NCBI GenBank assembly: GCA_012032575.1
Contig: JAAUSP010000067.1
Location: 1-20,136 of the forward strand
From: Anaerolineales bacterium
Lineage (GTDB): Bacteria > Chloroflexota > Anaerolineae > 4572-78 > J111
Direction: 5' to 3'
Length of the DNA stretch: 20,136 bases
Shown: in pieces, positions 1-8,471 of the stretch
Numbering within the stretch: the first letter of the stretch is position 1
How the letters are laid out: each line of letters starts with the position of its first letter
Notes under the pieces: model-generated
Databases searched by the model: none
What the model was told of the DNA's origin: nothing
The model's input: the letters and a program-made list of their open reading frames with translations, nothing else
Position numbers and translations under genes: made by a program

Positions 1-350
1 CAGGCCGTCCGGACGATGTCCAGACCGGGGCTGACCGTCGGTCAGGTTCGTCGGTGTGGCTTCCAGTAGAAAATCAGCTTGGACCTGTTCGACCAGGGCC
101 AGGCCGTCGCCGCGCCACTGCCCCGGCCCGGCCAGTTCAACCACGCCCCACCCCGCTTTTTTTGCGCCACCACTGCCGCCACGTCCAGACCCTCCGGGGC
201 ATAAATCGCCCCCGACGAGTCGGCCACCCCGACGGCTTGCAGGGCCAGGCCATACCGCTCGACCAGCAGTTGCTCCTGGATCAACAGCATTTCCAAAAAG
301 GTCCGACCAATATTGCCCAGGCCGGTCAGAATGAAACGATAGGGTTTCAT
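1..350 (-). CDS. hom: Homoserine dehydrogenase, N-terminal part (off left edge, two frameshifts)
   Basis: NAD(P)-dependent reduction of aspartate semialdehyde to homoserine, in the threonine/methionine pathway. The ATG at 350 follows a GGAAAGGA ribosome site. The protein opens with a Rossmann motif (GLGNIGR) and, after repair, reaches the family segment ATPTNLTDG. As sequenced, the frame breaks twice. The T-run at 157-163 (A7 on the coding strand) appears one base short: adding one A restores a sensible VAQKKAGWGVVEL. The G4 at 27-30 (C4 on the coding strand) appears one base long: removing one restores DGQPGLDIVRTA. Both are homopolymer length errors and probably not real gene decay. Only about 115 residues are in the window, so I cannot see whether an ACT or kinase domain follows. 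The family call is firm; cofactor preference cannot be judged. Confidence 0.82.
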
Positions 351-398
351 TGAGAGTTATCCTTTCCCTATTGGCCCAGGGCTTAAACGATAGGCACA

Positions 399-426
399 AG
401 GCCCAATAGACCGTAGCATTGGGCCT
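399..426. promoter_or_regulatory. Hairpin upstream of homoserine dehydrogenase
   Basis: AGGCCCAAT (399-407) and ATTGGGCCT (418-426) form a perfect 9-bp stem with a 10-base loop, about 50 bases upstream of the start codon at 350. A related GGCCCA word lies closer to the gene at 373-378. There is no U-run, so it is not a simple terminator. A leader structure is possible, but I recognise no known riboswitch or T-box. Confidence 0.4.
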
Positions 427-490
427 AGCATACTGCAAGGATAGAGGGGTGTCAAAAATAAGGTCTTTCAGGATTTGTAGGGTTTGGACC

Positions 491-539
491 TGATGTGTGA
501 TGCGTAATCATCTTAATCACGCATCACGTATCACGCATC
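491..539. repeat. Palindromic heptamer array (7 x 7 bp)
   Basis: The 49 bases divide exactly into seven 7-bp units. The first two are TGATGTG and TGATGCG. Two AT-rich units follow (TAATCAT, CTTAATC). The last three are ACGCATC, ACGTATC and ACGCATC, reverse complements of the first type. The core stem is GTGATGCGT (497-505) with ACGCATCAC (519-527). It lies in the 288-base space between the divergent homoserine dehydrogenase and membrane-protein genes, where nothing codes. The same architecture with other unit sequences recurs at 11086-11134 and 12781-12850. Confidence 0.75.
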
Positions 540-578
540 ATTCCGCTGCTATCGTATATTAAAATACACCCTTTAAAT

Positions 579-606
579 TTGCCTCTCCTGATAAATTCTT
601 CATAAT
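579..606 (+). promoter_or_regulatory. Possible promoter of the membrane-protein gene
   Basis: TTGCCT (579-584) and CATAAT (601-606) are 16 bases apart in an AT-rich stretch, about 30 bases before the start at 639. This is a moderate match to sigma-70-type boxes and is based on sequence only. Confidence 0.35.
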
Positions 607-638
607 ACGTATGGAGAGAGGTTGGTCCATTAATTAGT

Positions 639-1709
639 ATGGCTACTGACGTCCATACCCGCGAACAGCGTCTGCGCAAGCAAGCCGAATTACAATCGCT
701 CTATCTGAACCTGGCCAATCTGAGAAAACAGGAAGCCAGTTATATCGAGTCCTCGGCTGGCATGCCCGATTTGCTGGTTCACCAGATTAACGAACTGCGC
801 CAGGAAATTAACGGGGTTGAAAATGAGCTATTGGGGCTGAACGACGAGTCGATTCAGGTCCCGGTCCGCCAATTTTACCGGGAAGCAGTTGAGGCTGAAC
901 TGGCGGGTGACACCGAAAAAGCGATTAAGCTCTACAAAAACGCCGCCCATTACAACCACCCCGATGCCGGAGCCGCTATCCGCAGCGTGCGCTACGCCCG
1001 CAAGATGGTTAAAAATCGGGCGGGCAGCGGTGGAAAAACCTGGACGCCGGCCGATGCCGCCAGCCAGACCAGAAACCGGGTTTTAATGGGGCTGGCCGGA
1101 CTATTCCTTCTGATTCTGGCCGCCATTTTTTTGATCAGCGGCCAGCTCTTCGCCCCGCCGCCGGAAACCGTCTCAGCCGACCCCAGCGTTACCCCAACAC
1201 CGCCCTCGGTTATTCTGATTATTCCTGCCACGGCCACTCCCCTACCCACCCCACCAACGCCAAACACCATCGTTACGCCTGACCCTACCGCTACTCCCGC
1301 ACCCCCCGCCACATCCACCGCTGAAAACTTACCGACGGACACGCCCACTCCCGCCCCTACCCTCAGACCCGCCCCCCGCATTATTGGCCCAACCAATAAT
1401 TTAGTCTGGCTGGATGGAGCCATTGTGTTTGAGTTCGAGGCGCTGGACCTGGCCTTTGACGAGTTATACTGTGTGAACACCCTGCGCGGCTTCGACAAAA
1501 CCAATACCGAAAATTGGAGTTTTCCCGCGACCGGCAACAAAAAGCCGGCTGTTCCCATCGAGGCCAATGTAATCCGGGTCGCCAAGGCTCAGGACATGCG
1601 CTGTATCGTTTGGTCGGGCAGTATTGGCAAAGGTTCGTGTGACAACATTATCAGCTACAGCACCGAAGAACGGGTCATCGGCTTGCCGCAGCCGTGTAAC
1701 TTTAAATAA
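639..1709 (+). CDS. Single-pass membrane protein with coiled-coil/TPR-like cytoplasmic part and Pro/Thr stalk
   Basis: 356 residues, function unknown. Residues 1-70 are a charged helical, probably coiled-coil segment resembling a short domain I have seen at the N-terminus of Chloroflexota proteins (LYLNLANLRKQEASYIES). Residues 76-110 look like one TPR-type helix pair (YREAVEAELAGDTEKAIKLY). A single transmembrane helix spans about 149-168 with no cleavable signal peptide. Residues 172-245 are a low-complexity Pro/Thr/Ala stalk. Residues 246-356 form a compact exported domain with four cysteines (278, 322, 334, 353) that could make disulfides. The topology suggests a cytoplasmic N-terminus and an exposed C-terminal domain. 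A GGAGAGAGG purine stretch (612-620) lies rather far from the ATG. Strong tandem hairpins follow the stop, so it is probably a single-gene unit. Confidence 0.75.
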   Translation: MATDVHTREQRLRKQAELQSLYLNLANLRKQEASYIESSAGMPDLLVHQINELRQEINGVENELLGLNDESIQVPVRQFYREAVEAELAGDTEKAIKLYKNAAHYNHPDAGAAIRSVRYARKMVKNRAGSGGKTWTPADAASQTRNRVLMGLAGLFLLILAAIFLISGQLFAPPPETVSADPSVTPTPPSVILIIPATATPLPTPPTPNTIVTPDPTATPAPPATSTAENLPTDTPTPAPTLRPAPRIIGPTNNLVWLDGAIVFEFEALDLAFDELYCVNTLRGFDKTNTENWSFPATGNKKPAVPIEANVIRVAKAQDMRCIVWSGSIGKGSCDNIISYSTEERVIGLPQPCNFK

Positions 1710-1721
1710 TGCAGGTTGACT

Positions 1722-1752
1722 GCTCAACGCGGGTCACAGACCCGCTTTGAGC
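1722..1752 (+). terminator. Long hairpin after the membrane-protein gene
   Basis: GCTCAA + GCGGGT pair with ACCCGC + TTGAGC, interrupted by one C/T mismatch and closed by a 5-base loop (1735-1739). It starts 13 bases after the stop codon. No U-run follows, so it may be a transcript-end stabiliser acting with the terminator immediately downstream. Confidence 0.5.
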
Positions 1753-1768
1753 CTCAGATACACTCCCC

Positions 1769-1802
1769 AAAAATCCTGAGAAAAGCTCTCAGGATTTTTT
1801 AT
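1769..1802 (+). terminator. Rho-independent terminator
   Basis: ATCCTGAGA (1773-1781) pairs perfectly with TCTCAGGAT (1787-1795) around a 5-base loop, followed by T-runs (1795-1800 and 1802-1807) and preceded by an A-run. This is a classical intrinsic terminator for the gene ending at 1709. The A-run would also allow reading from the other strand. Confidence 0.85.
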
Positions 1803-1900
1803 TTTTTAGCCCATCATTCTAGCATCTACTATATATTGTGTTATAATGGTAGTTAAACCCTATATATAGACACGCTACCCTTAATTACTTACCATAATAT

Positions 1901-1929
1901 TTGAACCTGCTCTGCCTCTGTGGTAGAAT
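1901..1929 (+). promoter_or_regulatory. Sigma-70-type promoter of the xpt-guaA operon
   Basis: TTGAAC (1901-1906) and TAGAAT (1924-1929) are separated by exactly 17 bases, 25 bases before the start codon. An additional consensus TATAAT lies at 1842-1847 but has no good -35 partner. I looked for a purine riboswitch in 1810-1954, as precedes Bacillus xpt, and saw no matching core. Confidence 0.6.
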
Positions 1930-1954
1930 TAAATTGTCATAATATTGGAGGCGT

Positions 1955-2538
1955 ATGGAAGCTCTGAAAGAACGGATCCGGCGCGAGGGTAAAAACCTCG
2001 GCGGCGGTATCCTTAAGGTGGATAGTTTTATTAACCACCAGGTTGACCCGGCGCTGATGCTGGCCGTCGGCGGTGCGCTGGCGGCCCATTTTGGTGCGCT
2101 CGGCATTACCAAAGTGCTCACCGCCGAAATCTCCGGCATTGCTCCCGCTCTGACCACCGCCCTGGCCCTGGGAGTGCCCGTGGTTTATGGCCGCAAAACC
2201 AAGCCCATCACCATGCCGGCAGACATCTACATCGCCAGCGCCCCGTCTCACACCAAGGGCCAGGAAGTCCAACTGATGGTTTCGCCCGAATTTTTAGGCA
2301 GCCAGGATAAGGTGCTAATTATTGACGACTTTCTGGCCACCGGCGATACCATTTTAGCCCTGGTTCGGCTGGCCCAGGCAGCCGGGGCCGAAGTGATCGG
2401 CGTCGGCGCGGTCATCGAAAAATCGTTTGAAGGCGCCGGGCCAAACTGGAAGACATGGGCTTGCGCGTCCGCTCGCTGGCGGTGATTGCCAAAATGACCG
2501 ACGACGAAATTATTTTTGCCGAAGGAACCTCCCCGTGA
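1955..2538 (+). CDS. xpt: Xanthine phosphoribosyltransferase (one frameshift near the C-terminus)
   Basis: Converts xanthine plus PRPP to XMP in cytoplasmic purine salvage. The PRPP-binding loop [12 protein letters not shown] is at residues 121-132, and the N-terminal [20 protein letters not shown] is typical of the Xpt group. The reading frame breaks at 2432-2441, where one base (probably a G) is missing. With it restored the tail reads [20 protein letters not shown] and ends at the TGA at 2536-2538. This gives 194 residues, the length I recall for Bacillus Xpt. The start ATG is preceded by GGAGG (1947-1951) at unusually tight spacing. The stop overlaps the GTG start of guaA as GTGA, so the product XMP is made by the gene translationally coupled to the enzyme that consumes it. 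Confidence 0.88.
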
Positions 2539-4106
2539 GTATCAAGCCGCGCGAGGCTGTGGTTATCCTTGATTTTGGCTCGCAGTACAGCCAACTCATC
2601 GCCCGGCGGGTGCGCGAACTGGAAGTTTACTGCGAACTGATCCCGTCGCAAGCGCCCGTTGAGGAGATTACGCGCCTCAACCCGCTGGGCTATATTCTAT
2701 CGGGCGGGCCGGCCAGCGTCTATGCTCCCGGCGCACCGCATTTACAGGATTTCGTCTTAAAAAGTCAAAAGCCGATCCTGGGCATTTGTTACGGCATGCA
2801 GTTGTTGGCCTATCACCTGGGCGGCCAGGTTGACCCCGGCTCCGAGCGGGAATACGGCCCGGCTGAAATCGAACTCACTGATCCAGACAACCCTCTCTTT
2901 TCAACCTTCAACCCGCTGCGCGAACCTGCAACTCTCCAGGTCTGGATGAGCCACGGCGACCGGGTGACGCGCCTGCCGGATGGGTTCCACAGCCTGGCCC
3001 ACTCCCCCAATTCGCCCCACGCCGCCGTCGGCGACCCGGAGCGGGGGTTGTATGGCCTGCAGTTTCACCCCGAAGTGACCCACACCACCCAGGGAAAAGC
3101 GCTGCTGCGGGCCTTTTTGTACGAGGTTTGCGGCTGTCACGGCGGCTGGACGCCCGGCAACTTTATCGAAGAAAGTATTGGCCAGATTCAGGCCCAGGTG
3201 GGCGTGGGGAAAGTAGTTTGTGGCCTGTCGGGTGGGGTGGACTCGTCGGTGACGGCGGCGCTGCTGCATCAAGCCCTGGGCGAGCAGTTGACATGTATCT
3301 TTGTCAACAATGGGCTGCTGCGGCTAAACGAGCCGGAACAGGTGGTCCAGACCTTTCAGCAGGAAATGCACGCTCGCCTGGTTGCCGTTGACGCCACCGA
3401 AGATTTTTTAAGCGCCCTGGCCGGCGTGACCGACCCGGAAGCCAAGCGCAAAATCATCGGCGAAAAGTTTATCCGTATTTTTGAGGCCGAAGCGCGGCAG
3501 TTGGGCCAGGTGGACTTTCTGGCCCAGGGGACGCTTTACCCGGACGTGATCGAAAGCGCCAACCGCCACCAGCAGGCCGGGGCGGCCAAAATTAAGACGC
3601 ATCACAACGTCGGCGGGCTGCCGGAGGACATGCAGTTCCAGTTGGTCGAGCCGCTGCGTTATCTTTTCAAGGATGAGGTTCGGGCGGTCGGCGAGGCGCT
3701 GGAGCTGCCCCAACAAATGGTCTGGCGGCATCCTTTCCCCGGTCCCGGTTTGGCCGTGCGGGTTCTGGGCGAAATTACCTGGCCACGGCTGGAAACCCTG
3801 CGCGCCGCCGACGCCATTTTGATCGAAGAACTGCGGGCAAGCGGCTGGTATGATCGCACCGCCCAGGCGTTTGCAGTCCTCCTGCCGGTGCAGAGCGTGG
3901 GCGTGATGGGCGATTTCCGTACCTACGCCGATGTGATCGCCCTGCGGGCCGTCACCACCGACGATTTTATGACCGCCGACTGGGCCAGACTGCCCGCCGA
4001 TTTGCTGGCCCGCGTCAGCAACCGCATTGTCAACGAAGTGCCCGGCGTCAACCGGGTTGTTTATGATATTAGCAGCAAACCACCGGCAACGATTGAGTGG
4101 GAATAA
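2535..4106 (+). CDS. guaA: GMP synthase (glutamine-hydrolysing)
   Basis: Amidates XMP to GMP using glutamine and ATP. The class I glutamine amidotransferase domain (about 1-200) has the nucleophile Cys85 in GICYGMQ, and His178/Glu180 in FHPEVTH. The ATP-pyrophosphatase domain follows, with the P-loop SGGVDSS from residue 232. The C-terminal dimerisation domain ends in the expected [20 protein letters not shown] chose the GTG at 2535 rather than an upstream in-frame start inside xpt. It begins the standard N-terminus just before [11 protein letters not shown], overlaps the xpt stop as GTGA, and has GAAGGA upstream. This gives 523 residues, normal for GuaA. No frameshift is seen over this long gene. 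Confidence 0.96.
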   Translation: MSIKPREAVVILDFGSQYSQLIARRVRELEVYCELIPSQAPVEEITRLNPLGYILSGGPASVYAPGAPHLQDFVLKSQKPILGICYGMQLLAYHLGGQVDPGSEREYGPAEIELTDPDNPLFSTFNPLREPATLQVWMSHGDRVTRLPDGFHSLAHSPNSPHAAVGDPERGLYGLQFHPEVTHTTQGKALLRAFLYEVCGCHGGWTPGNFIEESIGQIQAQVGVGKVVCGLSGGVDSSVTAALLHQALGEQLTCIFVNNGLLRLNEPEQVVQTFQQEMHARLVAVDATEDFLSALAGVTDPEAKRKIIGEKFIRIFEAEARQLGQVDFLAQGTLYPDVIESANRHQQAGAAKIKTHHNVGGLPEDMQFQLVEPLRYLFKDEVRAVGEALELPQQMVWRHPFPGPGLAVRVLGEITWPRLETLRAADAILIEELRASGWYDRTAQAFAVLLPVQSVGVMGDFRTYADVIALRAVTTDDFMTADWARLPADLLARVSNRIVNEVPGVNRVVYDISSKPPATIEWE

Positions 4107-4146
4107 CGTTATCAGCGTTTGAACGTTAAACGTTCAACGTTTTGAA
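4105..4146. repeat. Heptamer-periodic repeat between guaA and the PP2C-like gene
   Basis: Immediately at the guaA stop, a 7-bp periodicity appears with units close to ACGTTNA: ACGTTAA (4123), ACGTTCA (4130), ACGTTTT (4137), and a weaker GCGTTT copy before them. GAACGTT and AACGTTC are self-complementary, so the stretch can fold. It ends just before the GGAGG of the next gene. Confidence 0.6.
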
Positions 4147-4156
4147 GGAGGTTTTT

Positions 4157-6652
4157 ATGACCGCCGAAATCACAACCGTCATTGGCCAGCTTAATATTGT
4201 AGGAGGCAACTGGCGCGGCGACGCGCCTAACCAGGTGGCCGTGCGCGAACCAAAATCGGCGGGAGCGCCTGGCGCGGGCAAGGGTGACTTGTTTGTGTTG
4301 GTCGAGGTGCGCGGGGCGAAATCGGATTACAAAGCCCTGGAGCAAAAGCTGGCCGGCCTGGTCCGCGACGCCTATTATCTGGATCGCGGCTCGGTGACAG
4401 CCAGTTTGCGCCGCGCCTTCAAGCCGCGGGCGATCAACTGTACCAGCGCAACCTCCAGGTGAGCGTGGATGAACGGCTGGTGGCCGGAGTTGTAGCCGTA
4501 GTGATGAGCGGCGAGGATGCTTTTGTGGCCCAGATTGGGCCGGCCGCCCTGTTTGCGGTCCTGGGCGATCATATCCAGCGCCACCCGATCCGGTCGGCCT
4601 GGCTGGATGAAGCCCTGCCGCCGCGCCCCAGCAAAGGCCGGCGGGGAGCGGATGATATAAATGACTCGGCCCTGGGCATTAGCGCCGTCATCGAGCCGAA
4701 CCTTTACCATTTGCGGGTCAGCCCCCACGATGTGCTGGTGCTGGCCGACAGCGGTCTGGCCGGCCAACTGCCGCTGAGCGATGTGGTCAAGGCGGTGGCC
4801 GGACTCAGTATTAAAATGGCAATCAAAAATTTAGGCCAGGTGGCCCAGGCCAACAACTGTTCGGCCCTGGCCCTACTGGTGGTTGAAGAAACACCCTCAA
4901 CCTTTGGCTCGCTCTTAAAAAAGAACATTCCTCCGGTTCCGCGCAAAGCCGCTACTGCCACAGAGGCTTCGGCGATGGTCGAGACCGTCGCCGAAGCGGA
5001 ACCGGCTTTAGAAACCGAAACCGGCGATAAAAAAGGCCGGTCACTTTTCCGGCCCAAAATAGAATGGCCGGCAATTTTCTCAAAAAAATCAACCCCGGTT
5101 GAGGTGGTGGAAGATGACGACCCCATCGAAGAGCCAGTCATCGCCAGGGAAACGCCGCCTCGGCCTGCCAAAAAAGGCAAAGAGGCCAAAGCTGCCAGGG
5201 AAACGCATGAACCTGAAGAGGAATTGGACTGGGAAGCCAGGGAAATGGCCTCGGTGGCGCGAGGCTCAAATTTTGAGCCGGAGCTGCGCCGGACGCCGCC
5301 GGGAGAACGCACCCAAATTTTGCAGCGGTTGGGCATGATAATTTTGCTGCCCATCATGCTGCTGGGACGCGGCGTGGCCGCTATAATTCATCGAGATAGA
5401 GACGAGCACGGGGGTCAGGCTCGCCGCCAGGCCGGCGCACAGGCCTACCGGCGCGAACCCGCACCGACCGGAAGCCCTTCGTGGAAAATACTGCTTTATA
5501 TTGCGCTGGCCATTCCCCTGTTGGTCGGGCTGATTGTCGGCGTAATCTACTGGCAAAAGGGCCGGCAGCAAGAGGCCGAGTACACTGCTTTTATCACCAA
5601 TGCCCAGGCCAAATTTGAGCAGGCCCAAACCAGCGACCCCAACGCCGCCCTGGGTTTGATGGCCGAAGCTGAGACACTGCTGATCGAAGCCGAAAAAATC
5701 AAGAGCGGCCAGCCCGAAATTACCGAACTGCGCCTGAAAATGGCCGAACAGACCGACAAAGTCGGCAATATGCAGCGCCTGTATTATTTGCCCCAACTCC
5801 GCCAATACACCGACGAAGGCACCAATCTCAAGGGGCTGTTGGTTCAGGGCGTTGAACTTTATGTGCTGGATGCCGGCACCGACCGCGTTTTTCACCATCG
5901 CCTGGACGATTTGGGCGAGGCGCTGCTGCCGGATGACCAATCGCTGCTGGTGGTGTCGCGGGGGCAGGCGGTGGAGAGCATCACGGTGGGCGATTTGCTG
6001 GCGATGGCCTGGATGCCGGCCGGGGGCAACCGCCAAACCAGCGATTTAATTGTGTTAAACAGTACCGGTCTGCTGGAATACAACTCCAGTTGGGGCATCA
6101 CCACCTCGGCCCCTGGCGACGCCGCCTACCCCGTTTGTGCTGCCGGCAGCGGTGGACAGCTTCTTCGGCAATTTTTATATTTTGGACCCACAGGCCAATA
6201 AATTGTGGCGCTTCCTGCCCACCGCCGATGGCTACAGCGCCGCGCCCGAAAGTTACTTTCCGGCTGAACCGGCGGTTGACCTGACCCAGGCCGTTGACCT
6301 GGCGATTGATGGTTCCATCTACATTCTTTTCAAAGATGGCCGGATTGGCAAGTATGAAGGCGGCCAGGCGGTCGGGTTCAATCTGACCGGACTGGACAAG
6401 CCGCTGAACAATCCAATTTCCATATTCACCGCGCCCAACGAGTCGGTCCAGCACATTTACATCGCCGATGCCGGCAACCGCCGGGTAGTTCAGTTGAACA
6501 AGGATGGCAGCTTTGTCCGCCAGTTCAAACCCCGCGAAGGCGAGGGGGTGTCGTTTGCCAATTTGCAGGATATCTTTGTTGACGAAATCGGGGGGCGGCT
6601 GTATGTGCTGGACAGTAATAACCTGTATGTGGGGAATATTCCCAATCAGTAA
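4157..6652 (+). CDS. Membrane protein: degenerate PP2C-like domain, TM helix, coiled coil, NHL-type beta-propeller (two frameshifts)
   Basis: Reconstructed as one 831-residue protein. Residues 1-250 follow the PPM/PP2C phosphatase pattern (GDLFVLVEVRG, VVAVVMSGEDAFVAQIGPAALF, HDVLVLADSGLAGQLP, NNCSALALLVVE). The acidic metal ligands expected in NED, DG and DN motifs are replaced, so it is probably not catalytic. A charged, low-complexity linker (250-440) leads to a transmembrane helix near 443-466 (LLYIALAIPLLVGLIVGVIYW), a coiled coil (about 470-535) and a beta-propeller with a clear NHL repeat (IYIADAGNRRVVQLNKDG). Frame breaks: one base missing at 4421-4430 and one extra at 6116-6121. Repairing both joins the three reading frames seamlessly. 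The ATG at 4157 has GGAGG five bases upstream. The likely topology is a cytoplasmic pseudophosphatase and an external propeller sensor. The stop lies 5 bases from the stop of the convergent gene. Confidence 0.78.
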
Positions 6653-6657
6653 AATTT

Positions 6658-8435
6658 TTATTGCAGCAAAAATTCCAACTCTTTCAACCTGACCCGCACG
6701 GCTTTTTCCTTGCTGGCCGGAATGACCAGCGTCTTTTTATCCATCGCCCGGCAGATTTTGCCCAAAACCGGGTCGGCCAGGGCCAAATCCAGCAGTTCGG
6801 GGGATTTGGTTTTGATGAACAGGGCTAAATCTCCCCGGCTGAAAGCCTGACTATTCTGATTAATCCGCTCCAGCCAGGCCAGAACAGAGGGGGGAAGCGG
6901 GCCACTGCTTCGCTGGCTCAAAAACTCGGCCAGATAGGTCAAATCCTGCCCTTCCTCCAGCGAAGTCAAAATGCGCTGGGTGTCCAGCCGGTAGGAATCC
7001 TTGCCCAGTGGGACCGCCACTTGCTCCAAATCGCGGCGATTGTTGGGAGTCAGATCGGCAGAATGGGTCAGGGTCACGATTAAATCTGCGGAAACGGAGA
7101 ACAGCGACGCCGCTGCGGGCCGGGAAGGGATATACTCACCGGCCTGCCCCAACAGATAAGCCCCCAACGGATTGATCCGAAAATATTTGAGGCCGTCATA
7201 AAGGCTGAAGATCTCATCGCTGTAAGGTGAACTCACCGCAGATTTGGCTTCCTCCGGGCGGGTGTAGAGCAAATCCAGTGCTCCGATACTGCCCAAATAT
7301 TCCATCAAAATCACTTTGATATACGATCCTTTGACCACCGGCCAGTAGGTCTCACTGTACAGCGCACCATACTCTTTGTTTCCCACATAAAGGCTGCTGT
7401 AGCCGGCTTTCTCCACAGCAAAATCAAACCGCCAGATCTTGATCGCTCGAAAGAACTCGTCCAGGTCAATCCACACGCCGACCGGGCACCACGATAAAGC
7501 TTCGATAATCGGCTCACGCCGGGAGGCAGATGGGGTGAACAGGGTCGTCCGACTCTTTTGACCTTTCAGCCCAGTGACGCGGCTCAACTCGTCGAAATCA
7601 CCCTGGCGAGTCCAGGTTTCAAACGCTTCGAGCAGAATTTCGACATCCTGGGTTTGATAAAACTTCTGCCCCAGAGGCGACAACTGCAAGCTGCTGCTAC
7701 TGCGTCCGGTTTTTACCAGGCCCGACTCGCGGGCAAACACGTCCAGCCCAAAAGGCCGGATGGTTTGATTGGCCCGGTATTTGTCGGCCAGCGGCAGGAA
7801 ATCTCCCTGCAATAAATTTGCCACAATCTGTTTGATCCCGGTCAAAGAAGCCCGGCCAGAAGTGCTGTCGGTCAGCATTTTACCTTCGTGGACCAGCCGC
7901 AGATAAGCCACCAGATCGTGCAGACCGGCCTGCTCGGTCTCGGCGCAAATAAGCTCAACCAGCTTGCGGAAACGTCCCGGCGTAGTTTTAGGCGCTTGCG
8001 GCAGCCCGATACCTGAAATTTATCGGGCGGCGGGACCAGGTTTTCCAGCAGCGGCAGCAAATCACCCGGCAGCACAGGACTGTAAATATTAAAGGCGTGG
8101 TACGGAGTGGGGCTGTACAGAAACAGGTCCAGAGGAATGGGCTTGATTTCCCAGGAGAAGCGGCTGCTTTGCGGGCGGTCCGGCAGCGAGCCGTACTGGG
8201 CCACAAAGGCCGCCGCGTTAAACTCGCCTCCGTTGTGGTAGGCCGAGGCCACCGCTTTTTTGGACAAATCATCCAGCTTGTCCCACAAACGCCGCAGCGA
8301 GTCCGGGGTCATGACTATTTTGTGGATACAGCGCACCAGGTCATCCTTGCGGGTCTGCCCGGAACAGCCGCACAACCCGGCCAGCCGCTTGAGGGTGTCA
8401 TTGGTTTGTTGATAAAGTATCTCGGATAATTCCAT
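6658..8435 (-). CDS. Helicase XPB/Ssl2 N-terminal-domain-like protein (one frameshift)
   Basis: 592 residues after repair of one missing base at 8005-8007 (G3 on the coding strand, probably G4), which restores SGLPQAPKTTPGRFRKLVELI. The N-terminus (1-90) is helical and charged, like a DNA-binding or winged-helix region (TRKDDLVRCIHKIV). Residues about 445-525 match the domain called helicase XPB/Ssl2 N-terminal-like: a short strand segment (ADLIVTLTHSADL), then YRLDTQRILTSLEEGQDL and a PLPPSVLAWLE tail. No helicase motor motifs are present here and no XPB helicase gene is adjacent, although in actinobacteria such proteins are found beside XPB. It starts 36 bases after the STAND gene stop on the same strand with a weak ribosome site, suggesting co-transcription. 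Function unknown. Confidence 0.7.
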
Positions 8436-8471
8436 AAGATTTACACCAGGCCCAGCGAAAGGCGCACGCTT

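Noticed and set aside
56..353. Plus-strand proline/arginine-rich open frames opposite homoserine dehydrogenase
   Set aside because: Composition is that of an antisense shadow, and the minus-strand frame matches a conserved enzyme family.
491..539. CRISPR-like array
   Set aside because: Units are 7 bp with no unique spacers and they reverse orientation; there are no cas genes in the window.
1810..1954. Purine riboswitch before xpt
   Set aside because: No three-way-junction core with the conserved loop words was found; a plain promoter occupies the region.
2427..2534. Extended N-terminus for GMP synthase starting inside xpt
   Set aside because: The extra residues are an out-of-frame reading of the xpt tail; the GTG at 2535 gives the normal family start.
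4421..6121. Programmed frameshifting in the PP2C-like gene
   Set aside because: No slippery heptamer or downstream structure stands out, and one-base errors of the same kind hit many unrelated genes here.
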